Assembly: GCA_028714695.1 (NCBI GenBank)
Contig: JAQTLX010000006.1
Location: 124,001 to 188,000 of the forward strand
DNA from: Ignavibacteria bacterium
GTDB taxonomy: Bacteria > Bacteroidota > Ignavibacteria > Tepidaquicellales > Tepidaquicellaceae
Direction: 5' to 3'
DNA length: 64,000 bases
Made by a program: the position numbers and the translations under genes. Of the stretch, positions 56,966 to 64,000 are shown in pieces; position 1 is the first letter of the stretch; each line of letters opens with the position of its first letter. The notes beneath the pieces are model-generated. The model did not search any database. It saw nothing but the letters and a program-made list of their open reading frames with translations, and had not been told where the DNA came from.

Positions 56966-58471
56966 ATGAAAATAGAACCAATAATACTAATTACTTACAT
57001 TGTTTCACTCTCCATATTATTCTTTTTTGCGAGTCATGGTTTCAATATGATATTCCTTTATTTCAAGACATATAATAAAAGGACAGAAGACCTAAATCCG
57101 GAAGATTTCGAGTTAAAAGAATATCCGGTTGTAACGATTCAGTTACCGCTTTACAATGAAAAATATGTTATCTGCAGGTTAATCGACGCAACACTTCGCA
57201 TGGATTACCCAAAGGATAAACTCGAGGTCCAGATACTTGATGATTCCACCGATGATACGGAAGATATTATTAAAGAACATATTCAGCAATACCTTAAAGA
57301 CGGTTACGACATAGTTCATATTCATAGAACAAACAGGCAGGGATATAAAGCGGGCGCATTAAAAGAAGGATTGAAAACTGCAAAAGGTGAATTCGTTGCA
57401 ATCTTCGATGCAGATTTTATCCCAAGGAAAAATTTCCTCAGAAGAACAATCCCCTATTTCATAAAAGATGAGAAAGTAGGATTAGTACAGACAAGATGGG
57501 AACACATTAACAGAAATTACAATGTGATGACTAAAACACAGGCTATTGCTCTTGACGGTCATTTTGTAATTGAACAAGCAGTAAGGAACAGAGCGGGTTA
57601 CTTTATCCAATTCAACGGGACAGGAGGAGTTTGGCGCAAGTCCTGCATATTTGATGCGGGCAACTGGCAGGCCGATACTCTGACTGAAGACCTCGATCTT
57701 TCTTACAGGGCACAGATGAAAGGATGGCAGATTAGGTATATAGTTAATTTCACATCACCGGCTGAATTACCTGTCGATATAAATGCTTTGAGGTCGCAGC
57801 AATTCAGGTGGACAAAAGGTTCCATAGAAACGGCAAAGAAAATATATCCGAGGGTTTTAAAGTCAAAACTTCCGATGAATGAAAAGTTTCAGTCATTTAT
57901 ACGCCTTTGGAGCAATATGGCGTATCCTTTTATAATGCTCGCGGCAATACTGAATCTTCCGGTTACGCTTATTAAAGAGACAGGAGAATATGACCCTGTT
58001 TTTAAATTTATGTCCATTTTTATTTTTGCATTTGTTGCATCATTCATGTTTTATCTTTATTCACAGAAAGATGTATATCCCGACTGGCAGAAAAGGATTA
58101 TTTATTTTCCTGTTTTCATGACAGGAAGCATGGGTCTCGCAGTGAATAACACCAAAGCAGTTTGGGAAGGACTTATTAACAAGAAAAGTGAATTTGTAAG
58201 GACTCCAAAGTATAAGGTCGTGCATCATAAAGATACAGTGCACGACAAAAAATACCATACAAAGAAAGTACCATTCATTGCTTATTTTGAGGCAGTGTTA
58301 TCTCTCTATTGCTGGGTCGGAGTCGCCATCTCTGTTTATTATGCACAGATAGCCTCCATACCATTCCAGGTGATGTTTGCAGCAGGATTCGGTATAATTT
58401 CTTATCTTTCATTTCAGCAGGTTTATTTACATAATAAAGCACAAAGAGAAATTTTAGCAGGCAATGTATAA
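56966..58471 (+). CDS. Cellulose-synthase-like family 2 glycosyltransferase
   Basis: 501 aa. N-terminal helix at 8-30, a cytoplasmic GT domain, then four C-terminal helices from about 315. Catalytic signature D,D,D,QxxRW: LDDSTDDT (D92, D93), DAD (148-150), TEDLD (240-244) and QQFRW (278-282). It polymerises or transfers hexoses and moves the product across the membrane, like CslA/BcsA relatives. It directly follows lptE (2 bp) and overlaps the next gene by 8 bp. Polymer identity unknown. Confidence 0.94.
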   Translation: MKIEPIILITYIVSLSILFFFASHGFNMIFLYFKTYNKRTEDLNPEDFELKEYPVVTIQLPLYNEKYVICRLIDATLRMDYPKDKLEVQILDDSTDDTEDIIKEHIQQYLKDGYDIVHIHRTNRQGYKAGALKEGLKTAKGEFVAIFDADFIPRKNFLRRTIPYFIKDEKVGLVQTRWEHINRNYNVMTKTQAIALDGHFVIEQAVRNRAGYFIQFNGTGGVWRKSCIFDAGNWQADTLTEDLDLSYRAQMKGWQIRYIVNFTSPAELPVDINALRSQQFRWTKGSIETAKKIYPRVLKSKLPMNEKFQSFIRLWSNMAYPFIMLAAILNLPVTLIKETGEYDPVFKFMSIFIFAFVASFMFYLYSQKDVYPDWQKRIIYFPVFMTGSMGLAVNNTKAVWEGLINKKSEFVRTPKYKVVHHKDTVHDKKYHTKKVPFIAYFEAVLSLYCWVGVAISVYYAQIASIPFQVMFAAGFGIISYLSFQQVYLHNKAQREILAGNV

Positions 58472-59231
58472 TCTCGATAATTATATAGGATTTCTTAAAG
58501 AGAAACTTGACAGCAAGTTCTTCTCTCCTCTGCTTATTAAACTTGCCAATCTTTATTTTTTCAACGACCAGTTTGACAATTGTATAAAAATATGCGACAT
58601 GGTAAACGAACTCTTCCCTTATTACCTGTCGCCGAAAATACTGAAGATAAAAGCCCTGATCAAACTTGAATATTTCAACGAAGCGGAAAACGAACTGAAT
58701 TCTATTACTAACAGGATACCTAACAAGGAACTGACAGAACTTCTTTATTCTTCATTGGAGGAATTTAAGAACAAGCAGAGCCAGGCAAAAATATTCTATC
58801 CTGAAATGCTGTCGGATCTGGATAAATTCGAGGATTATTCGGAAGACCTGAGAAATATACCTCATTGCAAGAGTATCAGCGAACAAACAGAGTCTGAGCT
58901 GCTATTGATAGATTCCGATTACCTGTTAAACCTCAGCAATGAAGATAATTACCAGAAGTTTGTTTCCGAAGTAAATAATATTACGCTTACAAAGTTCAGT
59001 CCAAAAAAATCCGAATCGGGTTCCGAAAACGGTAACGGGAAAGCAAAGGTTGACCACAAGGAAACTATGCTGAGCAACGTTAAGATAATTACGGAAACTA
59101 TCGCGGACATATTGGTGAAACAGGGATTGTACAAAGAAGCCTTCGACGCATACACATTTTTACTCAGGGCCGGACACAAGAATAAAAGGAAGATATTGGA
59201 AAAAATCGCCGAACTGGAACGCAGAATGTAA
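58464..59231 (+). CDS. Tetratricopeptide-like helical protein
   Basis: 255 aa, no signal peptide. The N-terminal 100 residues read as TPR-like helical pairs (PLLIKLANLYFFNDQFDNCIKICDMV and PKILKIKALIKLEYFNEAENEL), and another pair closes the protein (DILVKQGLYKEAFDAYTFLLR). The middle (about 105-200) is acidic and low complexity. The ATG at 58464 lies inside the 3' end of the glycosyltransferase gene, so the two are translationally coupled and may form a complex. Convergent with the NFACT gene (1-bp gap). Confidence 0.85.
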   Translation: MYNLDNYIGFLKEKLDSKFFSPLLIKLANLYFFNDQFDNCIKICDMVNELFPYYLSPKILKIKALIKLEYFNEAENELNSITNRIPNKELTELLYSSLEEFKNKQSQAKIFYPEMLSDLDKFEDYSEDLRNIPHCKSISEQTESELLLIDSDYLLNLSNEDNYQKFVSEVNNITLTKFSPKKSESGSENGNGKAKVDHKETMLSNVKIITETIADILVKQGLYKEAFDAYTFLLRAGHKNKRKILEKIAELERRM

Positions 59232-59232
59232 A

Positions 59233-60780
59233 TTATTCCGAGGGGATTTCGGGATTAACGAATACCACTTTTTCCTTTTCCATAACAACCGCGCCTTCTT
59301 TAAATCCTTTTCTTTTCTTGACATATTTTCTTTCACAGTACGCCACGGGAACATTTCGTCCGTTCCTTGCCTTGCTGTAATATGCAGCAATGGAAGCGGC
59401 TTTGAGTATCAATGATTTATCAGGAACAAGATTTTTATCTTCGAATCTGAGGACCGTATGTGAACCGCTGGCTCCTCTAACATGGAACCATAGGTCATAC
59501 TGATTGCAGTATTTCATAGTAAGCAGGTCGTTGCTTTTGCTGTCTTTTCCCACCCAGACTACAAATTTATCATGCAGTCTGAATTCGCGAAAAGGAAGTT
59601 TTTCATTTTCTGTTTCTTCTTTCTTGAGCATTTTTACCAAATTCTTTGTGTCATTTTCAGAAATAATTCTATCTTTTTGTTTTTGCAAATTTACCAATTC
59701 GGATTCATACTTTCCAATCTTATCTTTAATCAGAGAAACCGACTTCTTTAATCCTTTATATTTTTCATAATACAAATTTGCATTCTCCGCAGGCGACAAG
59801 GAATCGTTGAGTTTTATCGTTTTTTTTTCTCCGCTTACAGAATCGGTATATTCGAATGATTTACTGTTTCGCTCAATCAGATGCAGATTCCGCATTATTA
59901 TGTCAGCAGATATTTTATGAATCGACGAATCTTCGGCTTTGACAAGATTGCCTTTCAGATTACCGATTTTCTTTTCAAGTTCTTTAATCTTTTTCTCATT
60001 GTCGGAAAGCAGTTTTGATTTGCTGTCCTCGTATCTGTCTCTGTGTTTAATTTTCGAATACGATACCGATATCAATGTATTGATATCATCGAATTCTTCG
60101 ATAAGTTCATAATCGCGTCCTGAAAGTTTTACAGGCGACGGAATAAAAGTTTTCTCTTTATAAAGATAATATTTTGACGAGTTGTTTATTTCTTTAATTA
60201 TATTTTCAAACTCGCGTATATGATTTTCTTCCGGGGCTTTTCCTTGCGCATCGGCTCTGGCGGATGCTTCTTTTGAATAATATTTACCGAGATAGCCGAA
60301 TTGTTTTATAAGAGGTTTTTCGCTGCCTGCATTTTCACCGGATACGGGATTAAAGATATTTATGTCTTTCCCCGTGTATTTATCTTTTTCCGAGAATGAA
60401 TTAACGATTAAACCGTTCTTTAAGAGGAAAACGTTGCTTCTATTCGGAATGAAAGATATTAAGATTGTGTAATCATGTTCGAGAGTAATATTGACAATTC
60501 TGTCGCGGTCGTTGATTTTGAAACCGCTTATTTTTAAGCCGTAGATATTTTCAAAAATGCCGAAAACATTTTTCTTAGGTCTTGAAAAGGAGTTAAGAAG
60601 AAAGAAGGTTTCAAGATTTTTTTCGAGGCTAATCTTAAGAAATTCCTGCACACCGTTTTTTGCAAGTTCAAGTATAAGAATATCTCTTTCGGGAGTATAG
60701 AAATCATGGATAATACAATCCCTGGAATGAGCGTTTAAAAAATCCGCTTCGGCTTTGAGTATGAAATAATTATTAATCAA
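59233..60780 (-). CDS. rqcH: NFACT family protein (RqcH-like ribosome quality control)
   Basis: 515 aa, TTG start at 60780. Domain order: N-terminal NFACT-N (about 1-230) with the conserved Asp-Arg pair (D93-R94 within NDRDRIV), two-part coiled coil (about 255-385) and NFACT-R at the C-terminus (about 405-515) with DLWFHVRGASGSHTVLR and AAYYSKAR. RqcH binds stalled 50S subunits and adds alanine tails to nascent chains. The Asp-Arg motif needed for tailing is kept, so it should be active. Alternative name: fibronectin-binding-protein A homologue. Confidence 0.9.
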   Translation of the reverse strand: MINNYFILKAEADFLNAHSRDCIIHDFYTPERDILILELAKNGVQEFLKISLEKNLETFFLLNSFSRPKKNVFGIFENIYGLKISGFKINDRDRIVNITLEHDYTILISFIPNRSNVFLLKNGLIVNSFSEKDKYTGKDINIFNPVSGENAGSEKPLIKQFGYLGKYYSKEASARADAQGKAPEENHIREFENIIKEINNSSKYYLYKEKTFIPSPVKLSGRDYELIEEFDDINTLISVSYSKIKHRDRYEDSKSKLLSDNEKKIKELEKKIGNLKGNLVKAEDSSIHKISADIIMRNLHLIERNSKSFEYTDSVSGEKKTIKLNDSLSPAENANLYYEKYKGLKKSVSLIKDKIGKYESELVNLQKQKDRIISENDTKNLVKMLKKEETENEKLPFREFRLHDKFVVWVGKDSKSNDLLTMKYCNQYDLWFHVRGASGSHTVLRFEDKNLVPDKSLILKAASIAAYYSKARNGRNVPVAYCERKYVKKRKGFKEGAVVMEKEKVVFVNPEIPSE

Positions 60781-60803
60781 AGCAATTCAGGCTTTGAGAG
60801 TTT

Positions 60804-61667
60804 TTAGCCATGTGTAAGGGCTTCGGCACCGCTGACTATTTCCAGCAATTCATTTGTGATTGCTTCCTGTCTTGCTCTATTATAATTGAGAGAGAGGAAG
60901 TTAATCAAATCGCTGGCGTTATTTGATGCTGAATCCATGGCGGTCATTCTGGCTCCCTGCTCCGATGCATTGGATTCGAGCAGCGCTTTCCAGAACTGTA
61001 CGTTTAAATTCTTCGGAATTAATTCCGACAGGATTTGCTTCGACGACGGTTCATAAATGAAATCTTTATTCGATAATTCCTTATCCTCAACGCCGTCGTG
61101 GCTGAACGGAAGGAAAGTTTCCTTCGTTATATTCTGTTTGATGATTGATTTAAATTCATTGTAAATAATTTCGATATTGTCGACTTCACCCGTTAGATAA
61201 AGATTCGTGAGATATTTCACAATATCGTTTGACGTCTGAATGTTCAGATTACCGAATACGCCCGGAAAATTCTTTATTACATTATATTTCCTCTTATTGA
61301 AGAAATCATATCCTTTTTTGCCGATAGTAATCATCGGAGAATCTTTGCCGATTTCATTCATATAATTCGCAGCGAATTTAATTATATTCGAATTAAACGC
61401 ACCGCAGAGTCCTCTGTCCGAGGTAATGAGAACGACAAGTTTCTTTTTAATATCTCGTTCTTTTGTAAGTTCATGATCACTAATATCCACAAGTGTCAGC
61501 ATCTGCGACATCAGGTGGTTGAGTTTAAACGCATAAGGTCTGGTAGATAAGATTTTGTCCTGTGCTTTTCTCATTCTCACAGCGGACATCATCTTCATCG
61601 CCTTAGTGATTTTCTGAATATTCTTTACCGCATTAATACGGATACGTATTTCTTTTAAAGACGCCAA
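60804..61667 (-). CDS. atpG: F1 ATP synthase subunit gamma
   Basis: 287 aa, TTG start at 61667. Central rotor stalk of the F1 part. N-terminal helix SLKEIRIRINAVKNIQKITKAMKMMSA (split motif about 3-29) and the C-terminal signature GARMTAMDSASNNASDLI (about 236-254) are diagnostic. The fold between them carries LVVLITSDRGLCGAFN. It follows the 88-aa ORF by 6 bp on the same strand in the order atpH-atpA-ORF-atpG. Confidence 0.96.
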   Translation of the reverse strand: MASLKEIRIRINAVKNIQKITKAMKMMSAVRMRKAQDKILSTRPYAFKLNHLMSQMLTLVDISDHELTKERDIKKKLVVLITSDRGLCGAFNSNIIKFAANYMNEIGKDSPMITIGKKGYDFFNKRKYNVIKNFPGVFGNLNIQTSNDIVKYLTNLYLTGEVDNIEIIYNEFKSIIKQNITKETFLPFSHDGVEDKELSNKDFIYEPSSKQILSELIPKNLNVQFWKALLESNASEQGARMTAMDSASNNASDLINFLSLNYNRARQEAITNELLEIVSGAEALTHG

Positions 61668-61673
61668 TTAATA

Positions 61674-61940
61674 CTATAATCCTTTTTCTTTTAATTTTTT
61701 AGAGACCAAATCTTCCAAAACGCCAAAGTCAACCGATGCAGAGCGCGGCTGAGCCTGGTGGATTGCTTCCTTCACGGTAGCAATTTCTTTATTAAGGTAC
61801 AAATTCAGGCAGAAACTAAGCCTGTTTCTGTCGCTATCAAGAGGGATAACGTTTTTCAGTTCGTCTATACCGTTATAAAGTTTTTTAATCGGGGCATTAT
61901 CATCGAGATAATTGACACCCGCAGGCTGTTTTGTTGTCAT
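61674..61940 (-). CDS. Small unknown protein inserted between atpA and atpG
   Basis: 88 aa, no signal peptide or helix of membrane type. Sequence features: an acidic/basic middle (LNKEIATVKEAIHQ) and a Lys-rich C-terminal helix (LEDLVSKKLKEKGL). I do not recognise it. It lies 4 bp after atpA and 6 bp before atpG, so it is part of the atp message. No ribosome-binding site is visible upstream, as with many genes here. It may bind the F1 rotor or regulate it, but this is speculation from position. Confidence 0.8.
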   Translation of the reverse strand: MTTKQPAGVNYLDDNAPIKKLYNGIDELKNVIPLDSDRNRLSFCLNLYLNKEIATVKEAIHQAQPRSASVDFGVLEDLVSKKLKEKGL

Positions 61941-61944
61941 AAAA

Positions 61945-63468
61945 TTATTTTTTTATAGAATCGTTAAATCTCTTTGCGAATTCATCAAGTATTCCGCTCA
62001 ATTTTTCCATCACCTCTTTGCTTAAATCTTTTTTATCTTTTATTTCATTCATTATATCGGAATGAAGATTTTCCATTTCAGACAAAAACTCGGATTCAAA
62101 TCTGCTTATGAAATCGACAGGGATTTCATCGAGATATCCGTTTGTAGCCGCATAAATAATCACCACCTGTTTTTCAACATCCATCGGTGAAAATTGTTTT
62201 TGTTTCAGTATTTCGACAAGTCTTTCACCTCTTCTCAACTGCTGCTGCGTTGCTTTATCGAGGTCGGAACCGAATCTCGCGAACGATTCGAGTTCTCTGT
62301 ACTGCGCAAGGTCGAGTCTCAGAGTTCCAGCAATTTTTTTCATTGCTTTTATCTGAGCGCTGCCGCCTACTCTCGATACGGAAATACCGACGTTAATAGC
62401 CGGTCTGATACCATTATTGAATAAATTAGGTTCGAGATATATCTGACCGTCGGTAATTGAAATAACATTTGTCGGAATATAAGCGGAGATATCGCCTGCT
62501 TTCGTTTCGATTACGGGCAATGCAGTTAAACTTCCGCCGCCGAGATCGTCCGATAATTTGGATGCTCTTTCGAGAAGTCTTGAATGCAGATAGAATACGT
62601 CACCGGGATATGCTTCTCTTCCCGGAGGTCTTCTAAGCAGCAATGAAAGTTCTCTGTATGCGGCTGCCTGTTTTGTAAGGTCATCGTATATTACAAGCGC
62701 ATGTTTTCCTCTGTCTCTGAAAAATTCTCCGATTGTCGCGCCTGAGTAGGGAGAAATGTAAAGCATAGGAGCGGGGTCAGAAGCCGTTGCCGCAACAACG
62801 GTAGTGTATTCCATTGCGCCTGCTTCTTCAAGACTTTTTACAACCTGCGCTACAGTTGAACCTTTTTGTCCGATAGCGACATAGATGCAGTAAACATCTT
62901 TTCCGCGCTGGTTAATAATAGTATCGATAGCAACTGCAGTTTTACCTGTCTGCCTGTCGCCGATAATCAATTCACGCTGACCTCTGCCGATAGGAATCAT
63001 TGCATCGATGGCTTTGAGACCTGTCTGCAATGGTTCTTTAACAGGCTGTCTCTGGATAACGCCAAGCGCTTTTCTTTCAATAGGCTGAAATAAATCCGAT
63101 TTAATTTCACCTTTGCCGTCAAGCGGCTGGCCGAGCGGGTTTACAACTCTACCGAGCATACAGTCACCAACGGGAATGGAAATAATTTTTCCAGTTCTCT
63201 TTACGGTATCGCCTTCTTTTACGAGATGGGATTCACCGAAAAGAACGCAGCCTACATTGTCTTCTTCAAGGTTAAGCGCCACTCCGAATACTCCGTGAGG
63301 AAATTCGACAAGTTCACTTGCCTGGCAGTGTGAAAGACCATATACTCTCGCAACGTTATCGCCTACAGACAACACCGTTCCTACATCGTATATATCCACT
63401 TCCTTTTCATAACCTGAAAGCTGCTTCAGGATTACCGCTGATACTTCTCCGGCTTTTACATCTATCAT
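61945..63468 (-). CDS. atpA: F1 ATP synthase subunit alpha
   Basis: 507 aa. P-loop GDRQTGKT (170-177), the upstream segment [13 protein letters not shown] and the family signature [14 protein letters not shown] near residue 365 mark subunit alpha rather than beta, with the Arg-rich SRVGG arginine finger retained. It forms the non-catalytic sites of F1. A good ribosome-binding site AGGAG lies about 10 bases before ATG 63468. It is 24 bp downstream of atpH. Confidence 0.97.
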   Translation of the reverse strand: MIDVKAGEVSAVILKQLSGYEKEVDIYDVGTVLSVGDNVARVYGLSHCQASELVEFPHGVFGVALNLEEDNVGCVLFGESHLVKEGDTVKRTGKIISIPVGDCMLGRVVNPLGQPLDGKGEIKSDLFQPIERKALGVIQRQPVKEPLQTGLKAIDAMIPIGRGQRELIIGDRQTGKTAVAIDTIINQRGKDVYCIYVAIGQKGSTVAQVVKSLEEAGAMEYTTVVAATASDPAPMLYISPYSGATIGEFFRDRGKHALVIYDDLTKQAAAYRELSLLLRRPPGREAYPGDVFYLHSRLLERASKLSDDLGGGSLTALPVIETKAGDISAYIPTNVISITDGQIYLEPNLFNNGIRPAINVGISVSRVGGSAQIKAMKKIAGTLRLDLAQYRELESFARFGSDLDKATQQQLRRGERLVEILKQKQFSPMDVEKQVVIIYAATNGYLDEIPVDFISRFESEFLSEMENLHSDIMNEIKDKKDLSKEVMEKLSGILDEFAKRFNDSIKK

Positions 63469-63492
63469 TTAAAAACTCCTGTTAAAATTCTT

Positions 63493-64000
63493 TTATTGTG
63501 TTTTTGTTTTCAGTGATTCTTTCATGAGTTCGAGTTGTCTTACAACACTTCCATCAATTACAGTATCTTTAAGTCTAATCGTAAATCCTCCGATTAAATC
63601 GGCATTAACATCATAAACAGGTTTTGAATTTTTATTCGTAAACCTGTCAATATCTTTTTTTATAATATTTTTTTCATTGTCGTTCAAAGCAACGGCAGAA
63701 GTAAACAGAGGCTTAATAACGCCTTCTTTATCGTCGACCATGTCAAGGAATCCGGATAAAACTTCCGATGTATACATCTCTCTGCCGTTCCTGACAAGCA
63801 GTAACAGCAGGCTCAGCGACAATTCATTAATTTTGCCTTTAAACAACTGAGAAAGAATCTTCGTTTTCTTTGCTTTATCAACAATAGGGCTGTTAAGAAG
63901 CAGTCTCAATTCTCTGTTGGTATTGATAATTTCAACGAGGTCCTGACAATCGACAATAATTTTCTTAAGGTTCTGCGTATCGCCGGCCGCTTCATACATT
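63493..64000 (-). CDS. atpH: F1 ATP synthase subunit delta (partial, 5' end outside window)
   Basis: At least 168 codons. The peripheral stalk subunit: helices EIINTNRELRLLLNSPIVDKAKKTKILSQLFKG, then LLLLLVRNGREMYTSEVLSGF and the C-terminal beta hairpin ADLIGGFTIRLKDTVIDGSV typical of AtpH. The usual N-terminal 10-20 residues (the start of helix 1) are missing because the window ends at 64000, so the ATG at 63999 is probably internal. Confidence 0.92.
   Translation of the reverse strand, partial: MYEAAGDTQNLKKIIVDCQDLVEIINTNRELRLLLNSPIVDKAKKTKILSQLFKGKINELSLSLLLLLVRNGREMYTSEVLSGFLDMVDDKEGVIKPLFTSAVALNDNEKNIIKKDIDRFTNKNSKPVYDVNADLIGGFTIRLKDTVIDGSVVRQLELMKESLKTKTQ

Overview
The window reads as chromosome of a member of the Ignavibacteria/Chlorobi side of the Bacteroidota. 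Three large secreted proteins end in the type IX secretion (Por) C-terminal sorting domain with the 'YPNPFNP' or 'FPNPFNP' motif typical of Ignavibacteria. Housekeeping genes (gyrA, metG, folP, fumC, GTP-dependent pckG, rarA, atpA/G/H) are intact, and TTG start codons are common. There are no rRNA genes, no CRISPR array and no complete insertion sequence. Two tRNAs are present: Gly(CCC) and Ala(CGC). The taxonomic placement is inferred from these protein features only.

Layout. 1-650: a decayed 21-bp tandem repeat. 653-5379: an AT-rich, tightly packed four-gene minus-strand cluster (C5 DNA methyltransferase, HD phosphohydrolase, AAA-like ATPase, unknown Rossmann-like protein) with the look of a phage-defence or modification-linked system; this is the best candidate for an undescribed system. 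5411-7673: pckG with a 66-70 bp triplicate repeat upstream, a REP-like palindrome and a heptamer array. 7671-11827: an operon with a CoA-transferase, queC and two tandem AI-2E family permeases. 12127-15645: fumC, a SulP anion transporter and queF. 15719-21488: a small zinc-ribbon membrane protein, a DUF5916-type outer-membrane protein, an unknown membrane-anchored protein and an MFS transporter. 21631-25074: a second heptamer array, a small conserved protein, and a drug-efflux unit (marR, DHA2 MFS pump, small membrane protein) behind four 26-bp operator-like repeats. 25157-33620: secreted proteins, including two paralogous T9SS cargo proteins and a truncated leader fragment.

33888-43532: tRNA-Gly, a class V aminotransferase and rarA on the plus strand; gyrA-ltaE-polysaccharide deacetylase and tRNA-Ala on the minus strand; a lipoprotein; an intact DCC-family ORF that lacks any standard start codon; and a cupin. 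43663-45426: a T9SS cargo protein followed by a NYN-domain RNase. 45688-51872 (plus): metG, folP, copper ATPase copA, a copper-binding HMA lipoprotein and a methyltransferase. 51874-55121 (minus): a three-gene glycan/lipid-sugar cluster. 55363-59231 (plus): sigma-54 activator, lptE, a cellulose-synthase-like glycosyltransferase and a tetratricopeptide-like protein. 59233-64000 (minus): an RqcH/NFACT protein, then atpG, an extra 88-aa ORF, atpA and the 3' part of atpH.

How the genes work together: central metabolism (PEPCK, fumarase, CoA-transferase), queuosine synthesis (queC and queF in separate units), envelope biogenesis (lptE, glycosyltransferases, T9SS cargo), copper handling (CopA plus periplasmic HMA lipoprotein), drug efflux under local MarR control, and respiration (F1 ATPase). 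All functions come from motifs and family knowledge; no database search was run.
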